DNA from: Cucumis sativus
Taxonomy: Eukaryota; Streptophyta; Magnoliopsida; Cucurbitales; Cucurbitaceae
Assembly: GCF_000004075.3 (NCBI RefSeq)
Contig: NC_026660.2
Span: forward strand, 30,569,498-30,633,497
Direction: 5' to 3'
DNA length: 64,000 nucleotides
Shown here piece after piece: positions 24,024 through 33,915 of the stretch (positions within the stretch are counted from its first letter, which is position 1; each line of letters opens with the position of its first letter). The position numbers and the translations under genes are program-made. The notes beneath the pieces are model-generated. The model saw only the letters and a list, made by a program, of their open reading frames with translations. It was not told the DNA's origin and searched no databases.

Positions 24024-24809
24024 CTAGAACTTGGCTTGGATCTTGGTTATTGTAGCAGGATCGGTTTGGAAAGCCTTTGCAAGGATATCAGTGGGGATGT
24101 CAGGCTTTGATCCAAAAACTGCATTAGCAATGGTAATAACACCTGGGTTTTGGCTGCTCAATGCTGCAATAGCGACTGCACGGTGATGGCCAATATTCTG
24201 TTGGAAGTGAATCAAGCCCACGGGGAAAACAAAGACATCACCTTTGTGCAATGTCTTGGTGATCAAGCGGTTTTCAGGGTTGGAAGTGATGAAGCCTACC
24301 AAGAGCTTGCCTTCAAGGACGGTCAAGATCTCGGTGGCGCGTGGGTGGGTGTGGGGAGCATTGATGCCCCATGGGGCATAGTCGATGCGAGCCAAAGAGA
24401 TGCCAAGAGTGTTGAGTCCTGGGATTTGGACAACATTCACCGGGGTTACTTGGGAGCCGGTGGGGGTGTTGGTGTCTTTGGCCACATGCAACCCACTGAA
24501 GAAGAAGTCCTTAGCTTCCACCAAGCTAGGGTTCTTGCAAACTAAACCATTCACTTTCACTGTAAAAAAGAAAAAGAAAACTTAGCCCATATCAGTATAT
24601 TTGAAGATTAGATATTAAAGTTGAACCGGAAATAACAACGTATATAATTAATTAGATGATTTTTCAAGTGATCCTGTTGGAAGTATTTTATTACCAGGAC
24701 TATTTGGATCAGCGACACAGAAATCTTGGAGGGGACTGGGATCGGAGGCGAAAGAGATGGAAAAGGAAATAAGGAGAAAGAAAGCTGAAAAGAGAAGTTG
24801 AGAAGCCAT
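24024..24809 (-). CDS. Germin-like protein 5 of the cluster
   Basis: Exon 1 is 24695-24809, exon 2 is 24024-24559, with a 135-bp intron (GTAATA donor). The product has 216 residues. Signal peptide [21 protein letters not shown], then [10 protein letters not shown]. Ligands are H108, H110 and E115 (HTHPRATE) and H156 (LIHFQQN). The variable loop reads DTNTPTGS with no sequon, and the region after the second metal His is [11 protein letters not shown] instead of [13 protein letters not shown] content in exon 2 is higher than in copies 3 and 4, so this is an older paralogue. A TATA-like TATAAATTAA lies at 24881-24890, and a GC-rich inverted repeat lies further upstream. Confidence 0.93.
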
Positions 24810-24880
24810 ATGAATGGGGAGGGTTAAGGGCGTTTCGAAATTAAAAGGGATTGAGATTTGGGTGTGTGGCTGTGTGGGTT

Positions 24881-24890
24881 TTAATTTATA
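24881..24890 (-). promoter_or_regulatory. TATA-like box of GLP 5
   Basis: TATAAATTAA about 72 bases upstream of the start codon. Confidence 0.4.
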
Positions 24891-24959
24891 GTAACAAAAA
24901 TGTAGAGAATCATGAGGGTTAGTAATTAAAAAAAGAGTTTGCTTGCGGTGATTGAAGAT

Positions 24960-25001
24960 GGACCGCCCTGCCGGCGACACAGTCATCATAGGTGGCGGTC
25001 C
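24960..25001. repeat. GC-rich inverted repeat upstream of GLP 5
   Basis: GGACCGCC at 24960-24967 and GGCGGTCC at 24994-25001 form a perfect 8-base inverted repeat around a 26-base loop, in otherwise AT-rich DNA about 150 bases upstream of the start codon. It could be a protein-binding dyad or a fragment of a mobile element. Confidence 0.6.
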
Positions 25002-25614
25002 TTAACTTAATTTAATTGTAATTAAGACTTAGTACTTCATGAGAGATTAATTAGCTGTTAAAGCTAAGCTTCTTTTTGGTTTTAATGTTAATTATGTTTT
25101 TAATTTCCTTTTCCAAGTAGAAGATGGAATGAGATTTTGGTCAAATATTCCATTTCTACCATCAATATATCATTCAACAAATTCATTGCTATCAAAGGTA
25201 AGTTATAAGTGCCACATTTGCATCCAACGTGTATAGGGATGATTACCATATATTTCCACACAACAACTATGTAAATGTTGCGTTTGTCTTTATCATTTTT
25301 CAATTTCGTAATAATCTTAATTGCTACAGTGTGTTGATAAAGTTGATTTTCAATGAATTTGTTAATTAAAACCACTCAATTTTTTTCTTGTTTATAATTT
25401 TTATTCCGTAAGATTTTATAATTTTTGTATATTTGCACGTATGATAAAAATTAACCAAGAAAAATTACAAACAAGATAAAAGCATGTATGATAAAACATT
25501 TGTTTTCAAATACATAAATTATTATCAGAGATATTTTTAAAGATTTTAGTTATTAGTGTTAATAACAACTAAAAGTTTTGAATCTATAAATTTAAATTCA
25601 ATTGTTAAGCAACA
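25002..25614. other. Spacer between GLP 5 and tRNA-Lys
   Basis: AT-rich, no recognisable gene. A minus-strand ORF at 25100-25375 has no coding character. Confidence 0.45.
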
Positions 25615-25687
25615 GCCCGTCTAGCTCAGTCGGTAGAGCGCAAGGCTCTTAACCTTGTGGTCGTGGGTTCGAGCCCCACGGTGGGCG
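25615..25687 (+). tRNA. tRNA-Lys (anticodon CUU)
   Basis: Complete 73-nt cloverleaf. The acceptor stem GCCCGTC/GGTGGGC contains a G-T pair. The D arm is GCTC-AGTCGGTA-GAGC, the anticodon stem CAAGG/CCTTG encloses loop CTCTTAA (anticodon CTT), and the T arm is GTGGG-TTCGAGC-CCCAC. The discriminator is G. There is no intron. A run of seven T follows directly, a good RNA polymerase III terminator. It reads AAG lysine codons. Confidence 0.97.
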
Positions 25688-25995
25688 TTTTTTTATTTAT
25701 TAATAATTGATATTAGATATGGGCCCTTCTAATCATACTCATTAATATAATACAAAAGTTCATAGAATAACCCATCAATTTTTATTCAACAAAATATTGG
25801 GACGAATGAAAACAAGAGTCTCAAACGAAACAATAGTAACAATTGACCAATTTGACTGACAACACAATTAATGGGGAACGGAACGACCTCTACAACCACT
25901 CTCCACACGCTACATACGCATATATTTTTATTGCAATGAAAGAAAACTCTAATAATGATTCTCCCTAATGTTGAAAACAAGTCTATATGAAAACC
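25688..25995. other. Short spacer after tRNA-Lys
   Basis: About 300 bases between the tRNA terminator and the 3' end of GLP 6. It probably holds the GLP 6 3' UTR and nothing more. Confidence 0.45.
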
Positions 25996-26781
25996 TCAAA
26001 ACTTGGACTGAATCTTGGTGATGGTGGCCACATCAACTTGGAAAGCCTTAGCCAAAATGTTGGCTGGAATATCAGGGTTAGACCCGAATACTGCATTTGC
26101 AATGGTGATGACTCCCGGGTTCTGGCTACTGAGAGCAGCTAGAGCCACCGCTGGTCCGTAGCCTATGTTTTGTTGGAAGTGAATGAGTCCAACAGGAAAC
26201 ACAAACGCATCTCCCTTGTAAAGCACTTTGGTGAAGAGACGATTCTCGGTGTTGGAGGTGACGAAGCCCACTAGTAGGGTGCCTTCGAGGACTGTCAAGA
26301 TCTCGGAGGCACGTGGGTGCGTGTGGGGAGGGTTGATCCCCCATGGAGCATAGTCGATACGAGCCAAAGAGATGCCTAAAGTGTTGAGCCCAGGGATTTG
26401 CGCCACATTTGCTGCAGTTACTTTGGATCCAACTGCGTTTGACGTGTTGCCGGCTTTGTCAAGCCCAGTGAAGAAGAAATCCTCTACAGTTACAGCTTTG
26501 GGGTCTTTGCACACTACACCATTCACTTTCACTGCAAAATCAAATTGTAACAAAATAAACAACTTATACATCATAAACCCAATATTAACCTAAACACTTT
26601 AATAAGACAATTATTAAGAATGCATTACACCATAAAACAAATTATAGTTAAATATTATACCTGTACAATTGGGATCAGCAACACAGAAATCTTGAAGTGG
26701 GCTTGGATCAGATGCAAAAACAAGAGAAGAAGTGGCAACAAAAACTGCTAGAATGAGGATGATGAGTTGGGAAGAAGCCAT
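25996..26781 (-). CDS. Germin-like protein 6 of the cluster
   Basis: Exon 1 is 26661-26781, exon 2 is 25996-26531, with a 129-bp intron (GTATAA donor). The product has 218 residues. The signal peptide ends near [15 protein letters not shown]. Ligands are H110, H112 and E117 and H158 (LIHFQQN). An extra cysteine sits just before the splice point (DPNCT), giving three cysteines near the N terminus instead of two. The variable loop carries an NTS sequon (GNTSNAVGS), as in GLP 2, and the metal box reads HTHPRASE, with Ser for Thr. TTTTATA on the plus strand at 26881-26887 gives a minus-strand TATAAAA about 100 bases upstream. Confidence 0.93.
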
Positions 26782-26880
26782 TATATTATATTGGATTCTT
26801 CTGGTTCAGAGATATTAGCTAGAGTTGGTTAATAGAATAGTTTTTGGAGGGTGAAGAGCTTGGGGAAGCCATGAAGCAGA

Positions 26881-26887
26881 TTTTATA
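26881..26887 (-). promoter_or_regulatory. TATA box of GLP 6
   Basis: TATAAAA about 100 bases upstream of the start codon. Confidence 0.45.
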
Positions 26888-27108
26888 GGTACAAAATTGA
26901 GAGATCAGCTTACTGTGATACTGAAATAGTCTAAATGAGTTGGTACAATAAAATAATAATTAGTGATTTAATTAGGGTTTAGGGATAAGGCAGAGCCGGC
27001 TAAGCAAAATGGAAACTTCCAAACATACCTCAACATTTAAATGGTCAGTTGGTTACTTGGTCAATTCACTTAGCTTTCTACTTATTAATTGTATAACATA
27101 CCCTATAT

Positions 27109-27110
<2 letters not shown>

Positions 27111-27161
<51 letters not shown>
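27111..27161. repeat. (TA)n microsatellite
   Basis: About 25 perfect TA units, one of the longest simple repeats in the window. It is likely to vary in length between accessions. Confidence 0.95.
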
Positions 27162-27165
<4 letters not shown>

Positions 27166-28264
27166 CTACATTAGTTATATGTACAATTAATGATGTTTCA
27201 TTTGAAAGTATATGTTAAAACTAAGGGATTAAATGAGAAATAATTTAATGATAAACTGACTTATATTCTTCGACCAAACACAGAAGAACGCATGCTACAA
27301 AACAAAATTCAACCCAACTTCTGTTTTTTAAAACTTATTTTTAATTTTCTGATGGTTGATTACATTTGGCGCATCTATTATTTGCTACTCACTATTCGAT
27401 TCCTAAAAGAGGGAGAGACAAGCACAACATATCATTTTATTCATATCATTATTATTAATTGGCAATGATGGCAACAGGGAGGGAATACAATTATCCTAAT
27501 TAACCCTCTTTTGGATGGAACCTCTGATTGATTATAATCATTAATACTCATTCATCAATATGATTTCAATCCTAAGAAGAAGTTATGTGCATATTCTATT
27601 TGATTGCCTTGAGAATTTGTGTCATTGAGATCCTTGTTATTTTATTGCTTTTCTTCTAATAAAAACCAAGTGATTATAGAAGTAATGATTGAGAAAGGAT
27701 TAAGAAGAAGTTATGTGCATATTGTATTTTAGTATCACATTAATGAGCTTAGCTAGCACTGATACTGAAAAATAGAGCTAGCCTATACTATAATATTTTT
27801 TTCCAAATTGAACAAGAAATTGCATAAATAGGATAAAATCTTCAAACAAATTATGAACAGAAGAAGAGAGGGATTTATTTGAGGATTTCAAACATTTGGA
27901 CGATGAAGAGGAGTAGTTTGATTAGATAAATGCTTGATTCCTTCATTAATTAATTAATTTTGGTTGGATATGTGTTCGTGTCAGAACTCAATTTGTTACA
28001 TTATATTTGATTGATTTTCTGCTTATCTCTAAATTGAATTTGATATATAGGACACGAACACGGCCATGGTGGCGGTCAAAGCAGATGTATTATTTCAATG
28101 ATTTTTAATTTCTCAATAAAGATGCCAAGAAGGTGTAACAAAATTAAAACACAGGAAGATGCCAAAAAGAGCATTATTTAGATTTAAATTTAAGTATGAG
28201 TATGTCCACTCCACTTCGCTCCACACATGATTAATACATAATTAAATGTAATTATAACATTAGT
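27162..28264. other. Spacer between GLP 6 and GLP 7
   Basis: AT-rich. The phrase AAGAAGAAGTTATGTGCATATT occurs twice in slightly different form, near 27575 and 27701, a local duplication about 130 bases apart. No gene is seen. Confidence 0.4.
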
Positions 28265-29128
28265 TTATGGGAATTTGGCTTGAATGGCAGCAATAATGGC
28301 AGCTTCAGTCTTGAAAGCCTTGGCTATGATACCAGTGGGGATATCTGGTTTGGACCCAAATACAGTATTGGCAATTGTAACGACGCCTGGGTTTTGGCTG
28401 CTAAGCCCCGCAATCGCAACCGCATTATGACGCCCCACGTTTTGTTGGAAGTGAACCAACCCCTCTGGAAAAACAAACACGTCTCCTTTGTTTAAGACCT
28501 TGGAGAAGAGACGGTTGCCATCTTGGTTTGATGACACGAACCCCACCAGTAGGGTTCCTTCAATAACGACGAGAATCTCGGTGGCGCGTGGGTGAGTGTG
28601 GGGTGCGTTGATGCCATACCGCCCGTAGTCGATGCGGACCATGGAGATGCCGAGAGTGTTGAGTCCTGGTAAGTTGCCCACGTTCAGGGCTGTTACGTTG
28701 GAGCCTACAGGGTTGTTTGTGTCTCCTGGAGTGTGAAGCCCACTCTTGAAGAAATCTTCAGCAGTAACGTCAGCTGGGTTCTTGCAAACGAACCCATTCA
28801 CCTTCACTGCTCCCATCAAAACACAATTATCAAATCAAATATGTTATTTCACGACTAATATATTTTAGTAATCTGTGACGATTACCAAGAACCCAAGAAC
28901 TAAAAATAACGAATCCATCTACACATTAGAATATATATAGCACTTTATTATTGCTATGAATAATTATATGCATGTGTGTGTATCAGTAAGTATATATATG
29001 CATATACCTGGATTATTGACATCTGCCACACAAAAATCTTGAAGAGGGCTCGGATCAGATGCCATAACAATGGAACTGCAAGCTGCAGCAAACACAGTTA
29101 TTAACAAAACAAAATTTTTAAACCCCAT
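28265..29128 (-). CDS. Germin-like protein 7 of the cluster (most divergent exon 2)
   Basis: Exon 1 is 29008-29128, exon 2 is 28265-28806, with a 201-bp intron (GTATAT donor), the longest of the seven. The product has 220 residues. The start chosen is the first ATG ([15 protein letters not shown]), which gives a normal signal peptide ending near [13 protein letters not shown]. Ligands are H110, H112 and E117, and H159 in GLVHFQQN. It has one extra residue in the loop SSNQDGNRL, Tyr-Gly-Arg-Tyr before the metal box ([11 protein letters not shown]), an NVT sequon and a C-terminal Pro. [10 protein letters not shown] replaces the QIPGLNTLG of the others. It is the outer and probably oldest branch of the array. 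Confidence 0.92.
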
Positions 29129-29226
29129 TTTTTCAAAAACACTTTTCCTCAAAGCAAACAAATTAATTAAACAGCAAAGATAATAAGCTAAGATTGATGA
29201 TTTTTATCACCAATATATTAGCTTCC

Positions 29227-29233
29227 TTTTATA
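29227..29233 (-). promoter_or_regulatory. TATA box of GLP 7
   Basis: TATAAAAGG on the minus strand about 99 bases upstream of the start codon. Confidence 0.5.
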
Positions 29234-30526
29234 GGCCTAATTAAACACACACCTTAGCTTTCATCTTAAATTATCTCAGTCAAATCCCAGAATGCAAATT
29301 AAGAACAAGTCCAAATTAGTTAACCCAAACATAATCAACACCCTCTTCTTTTTTAAATTAGCCCCAACTTGCAAATGAAATAACACAATAATAATAATGT
29401 TAGATATTGAACAAAGATTATTATTATTGCAAGTTAGTTAAAAGAAAACTTATACTAATTAGTTAGATAGTGATGACTTTATGCTCCTCGAAAGTACATT
29501 ACATACAGCATAGAGAGAACTCTACATATGATAATGTGTACTTTTTCAAAAATAACGTTTTGCAAGGTACAATATTATTTTCTTTATTAATAATATAAGT
29601 ACAAATCATGTATAGTTGAACATTAGGTTGTGTTTACATGGGGAGAAATTTAATCCATTGATATGGTAGTAATATATATGAAAAGTAAACTCTCGTATAT
29701 ATCATAATAAAACACGAAGTCCACAACCAAACCCAAAATAAAAAGTCATAATAAACTGTGATGCAAATTGCTAGAAAAATATAAAGTCAAATAATACATG
29801 TTGATATACATGTAATACATCTTGGAGGTGATCTCAAGATTTGAGAACATATAATTAATTTTATAAATTTATATAGGAAGGTATAGACTTGAGTTTTGGT
29901 CAATAAAGAAGTGCATTATATATGGCCTTAGCTTCTTCAAACAAACATCTAGTAATAACAAAATGCTATTTGGCTAACTATCTACCGTATATACCAATGG
30001 AATAAAGAGACATAGTCTCATTTTTGGGAAATTTTAAAAAGTAATAAAATGTGAAATATCATTTTCCAAACTATTTCTTCAATATTAAAAAAGAACATTA
30101 GACTTTTTTAATTTGAATGTTTCCTATCAATTTAAACGAATATTACGTAGATTGAGTTAAGGATTAAAATAATATATAATGAAATGTTCATGTAACCAAT
30201 GTAATAGTAATGTAATATAATTCAATTTATCCATCAATATAAAGTTACATATAGAATAATATTATTTTATTTTTTTACTTATTACTTGCAAAGTATTTTT
30301 TTTAAAAAAATTAAAGTGACTTAATTACTTCAACAATAGATGATATAAAGTATTTTAAAAGCAGCAATTGGACGTTTGTTTTTCAAAAACATTCCTAGAA
30401 AAAAAAATCAAAAATTCAAATTAAAGCTTCAAATATAAATAAAATCCATTATTAGGGGGAAAAAAGATGAGACGATAAGACAACATAATGCGGAAGGAAA
30501 CTAAAAAAGGGAATGGGCCTGGTCCC

Positions 30527-30565
30527 GGGCTTGGGCTTGGGCTTGGGCTTGGGCTTGGGCTCGGG
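30527..30565 (+). repeat. (GGGCTT)n array, quadruplex-prone
   Basis: Five perfect GGGCTT units, one GGGCTC and a final GGG. This gives seven G-triplets each separated by three bases, which matches the G-quadruplex rule of four G3 runs with short loops on the plus strand. Confidence 0.9.
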
Positions 30566-30994
30566 TCTCTTAATTATTTTTTTGGTTATATACTTAATTA
30601 TTTTTAATATAATTATTATAATTACAACTTTTATTTTTCTAAAGTAATATTAATAAAATCGTGATATTAAAAATTTCATTTAATAAAGGAAGATATTAAA
30701 ATGAAATAAAAGGTGAGGAGGAGTTGAAACATAATAAAATTAAAAGGGAAAAATTGACAACAAAGTAATTATAATAATAAAAGAATGATGCATTAGTAAT
30801 TAAGTAATTAACAAAAGTAGATCCCATCCAATTATTTTGAGCACCCCTACTCTTCCTTCTGCTTTCCCTTTTGGTTATGAATCTCAAATAATTATATATC
30901 CTCTTAATTAAAAGTGGATGGTGGATGGTGTCACACCTTCCTTTTCTTTTCTTTTCTTTTTAAGCATAATGTTTTTGAATCCCACATTTGAAAT

Positions 30995-30998
<4 letters not shown>

Positions 30999-31038
<40 letters not shown>
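30999..31038. repeat. (TA)n microsatellite
   Basis: About 20 TA units in the spacer between GLP 7 and the acidic membrane protein gene. Confidence 0.9.
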
Positions 31039-31042
<4 letters not shown>

Positions 31043-31933
31043 TTGATTAATTTTGAGTGCTTATAATAATGATTTTAATAATAGCATTTAGGAAGGGAAA
31101 ATAGGAAGCTGCGGCCGCATATACTTCATAGTTTTCACACTCCTTTTAAAGCAATCTTATAATATACATTAAAACCATAAATTATAAGCATCCAATTACA
31201 TAAAATAAAGTCCCTACCAACTTTGTTATGTGGTCAAAACAGTCATCTTTTATGTATATATAACTCATTAATATATATAAGTTTATATTCCTAAATTGGA
31301 TTTGTGTGGATATTATAAAAGTTCAGTAGAGTTTGTTAATGAGATGAGTCTTAATAACCCACGTGTTTGGATTGGGTGTTTCAAACTTGATTTGTAATAC
31401 TAAACTAATTTTTAATTTTAATACGTATACAAACACAAACAATGAGTAAACTTATACTTTAGTGTGAGATTATGTAATATGATAAAAAAATTAATCACTC
31501 GCTTCATTCAATAGATAGACACGATGTCGTCTTACGCTACTGACAACAAGAAAAAATTGAAAATGATAATGTGTTTGTTTATTTGATTTGGGAGGGGGGA
31601 GAATATGTGGTTATTGGGTTATCTTTTTTATATGCTTTAAATTGAATACATATTCGCATTTAATGGAATTTGGTAGGTGACCCCTAAGTTTCCTTCCCTA
31701 ATTAAATCCTTCCTTGAAATTAATAATGATAATAAACAATATACTATACCAATCCCATTCATTATTTCCATCATCTACTACACTCTCATCATTACTCTCT
31801 CTATTTTTATTTTCATTATTAAATTCATATGTTTTTGGGTTTTCATTTTTTCATTATTTTATGCATATGTGTATATAGACTACTTATAAGGATTTCAACT
31901 ACCAATCTTAAAATTAATAGTAATGAAAGAGAG

Positions 31934-31968
31934 GAGGTTGAGGTTGAGGTTGAGGTTGAGGTTGAGGT
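31934..31968 (+). repeat. (GAGGTT)n hexamer array
   Basis: Five perfect GAGGTT units and a partial sixth, about 660 bases upstream of the next gene. The unit has only G pairs, so a stable quadruplex is less likely than at 30527. Confidence 0.9.
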
Positions 31969-32628
31969 GAGGATGGTGTGAGATGTTGGTTGAGTTCCGT
32001 TCCGTTATTTTTAGCCTTTTCTTCTCCGCTGTTTATCTAAAGAGAAAAAACAATTAGCACACATTTTTCCATTTATTATTCTTAATAATCTTTTAAATTT
32101 ACCCATTATGAATCCATATATAGTAGGAGTTGAGTTGTATTTTATATTGACAGTTCAAATATTAAAGTTGAAATGAATGATTAATTAAGACACAAATTAA
32201 TGATATGATTTAGAAGTATCTAAATAAAGAAAAGAAAATGGATAGTTGCATTTCCTCCCTCCATTGATAATTGGAAGAGAAGAAAAGCTATTTCTGTTTC
32301 ATTTATGACGTAATAATAATAATAATGAGAATTAGCTGTTTCTTTTATTATCATAAACAGAAAAAAGAAACTAAAAATAAAAAATAAAAGGAGAGAAAAT
32401 AATAACAAAATGAAAACTAATAATGATAAATAAAAAAAATTGACTCACGCGTTGTCCCCTCCATTTTCTCACTTCCAACTCCAACTCCAACTCATCATTC
32501 CTTCGTTCTTTTATAACTCTTCCTCTCTAAACCTTTCTTCTTCCCCCTCACACACTCATATTCCCATTTCTCTCTTTTCTCTCTTCTTTCCTTCCTTTTC
32601 CTTCATACTAACTCACTTACTCTTAACC

Positions 32629-33915
32629 ATGCCTCTTCCATGGAAGAAGACCAAACCCAATCGAATTTCTCGAATTGTCGCTGATCTTCAACCCCCATCA
32701 CGCGCTGCCTCTCTCGTCGTCGAAACTGGCTTCCCCACCTCCGTCGTTGATCTTTTCGTCAAGAATCGTGACCGGATCAAGAGACACTCTCTCAGGAAAC
32801 CTAAGAATAAACAACAATCCACCCATGTCTCTGAATCCATTGCCCCTCCTCCTACTCCTTCTCTCAGCCCTGATAATTCTCCTCGCCTTCCTGAACACGA
32901 GGATGTCGTTCTTACCGCTACTTGCTCCACCGCTGGACGCAAAGTTGATGGTCTACAACACCAACCCTTTCCGGCTGATGTTCAATCCAATGTCGTCTCT
33001 GCCCGACCCAATGTTTATAGTAATGCAAATGCGGATGCGGATGCGGATGCGGATGGTGTTTATTTGAATTCTGTGTCTATGGTGTTTGTTGTGGTGATGA
33101 AGATGTTTCTTGTGGTGATTCCGGTTTTGAGTACCCAAAAACTTGTTCTTGGAATTACTATCTCTGCTTTTCTTTTGTTTCTTTTCGAGATTTTTGGGAA
33201 ATTCGCTGTTTGTAATTTATTGAATCGCTCTTTGATCCGGAATCGGTTCGTCCCGACAACTGCAAAAAGTAGCGGAGTGGGGTTGAATTATCGTGGTGGG
33301 GGAGGAGGAGAAGAGGACGCGGTGGCGACTAACTCTGGTATGAATAACGCAATCCATTCCGAGGATGATGAAGGAATGTGTTTGGAACGTGAAGCAGTAG
33401 GAAATGGAGAAAAGGGATTTGTGGGTTGTGGTGATTTGGAAGTGGGGAAGGAGGAACAGGAGAATTTACAGGTGGGGAAGAATGAGATAAGTAGAAGAGC
33501 GAAATTGAGAGCGAAAATCATAAAGAAATTAATACCGAAGAAACTACGAGGTGGGAAGAGAGTGAAAAAGAGCAAGAAGGAGAAGCAGATAATGAAACAA
33601 GAAATGGGAATCACGATCAACGAAAACGAACAAGAAACAGAATCGAGTTGCGGGGAAGAAGATGAAGAAGTATGGGAAGAAGAAGAAGAGGAAGAAGAAG
33701 AAGAAGACGTAGGAGCATCAATGACAAGGAAAGGGAAAAATAAAGAAGATGAAGAAGAAGAAGAAGGGAAGAAGAGTTTTGAGTGTAAAATTGTGATCAT
33801 AACAATTCTTTTGGGGCTGTGTGGGGGAAGATTTCTGGCATTTGTTCTTACAGTATCAGGGTGTTTCATGTTCAAATTCATCAAAAATCTGACTCACAAA
33901 TGGAGATTTGGGTAA
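32629..33915 (+). CDS. Acidic membrane-type protein, ethylene-responsive nuclear protein (ERT2)-like
   Basis: Single exon, 428 residues from the ATG of MPLPWKKTK; the frame extends further upstream but without an ATG. The N terminus (MPLPWKK, RISRIVADLQ, LVVETGFPTSVVDLFVKNRDR) is the conserved part. I recall it from the plant family annotated 'ethylene-responsive nuclear protein' (At4g20880, At5g44350). Residues 135-142 are an Ala-Asp repeat coded by four GCGGAT hexamers. Two hydrophobic segments run about 150-166 and 172-190, then a basic stretch (KKLIPKKLRGGKRVKKSKK), a Glu-rich tract about 343-361, and a last hydrophobic segment about 387-417. The pattern suggests a membrane protein, which fits poorly with the 'nuclear' name. 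Function unknown. Confidence 0.75.
   Translation: MPLPWKKTKPNRISRIVADLQPPSRAASLVVETGFPTSVVDLFVKNRDRIKRHSLRKPKNKQQSTHVSESIAPPPTPSLSPDNSPRLPEHEDVVLTATCSTAGRKVDGLQHQPFPADVQSNVVSARPNVYSNANADADADADGVYLNSVSMVFVVVMKMFLVVIPVLSTQKLVLGITISAFLLFLFEIFGKFAVCNLLNRSLIRNRFVPTTAKSSGVGLNYRGGGGGEEDAVATNSGMNNAIHSEDDEGMCLEREAVGNGEKGFVGCGDLEVGKEEQENLQVGKNEISRRAKLRAKIIKKLIPKKLRGGKRVKKSKKEKQIMKQEMGITINENEQETESSCGEEDEEVWEEEEEEEEEEDVGASMTRKGKNKEDEEEEEGKKSFECKIVIITILLGLCGGRFLAFVLTVSGCFMFKFIKNLTHKWRFG
33030..33054 (+). repeat. In-frame (GCGGAT)4 coding repeat
   Basis: Four hexamers encode Ala-Asp pairs within the ERT2-like protein. Length changes would keep the frame, so copy number may vary between accessions. Confidence 0.85.

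Larger units (their letters stand above)
29234..32628. other. Long AT-rich spacer with several simple repeats
   Basis: About 3.4 kb between divergent genes (GLP 7 and the acidic membrane protein). It holds a G-rich hexamer array (30527-30565), a TA microsatellite (about 30999-31038), a GAGGTT hexamer array (31934-31968) and CCAACT triplet-like repeats in the leader near 32474. No coding region is supported. Confidence 0.5.

Noticed and set aside
27111-27161. TA array as a matrix-attachment or origin element
   Set aside because: Simple TA microsatellites occur throughout the window; there is no further evidence.
33288-33884. 198-codon minus-strand ORF rich in Ser
   Set aside because: It is the complement of the Glu-rich tract of the ERT2-like gene.
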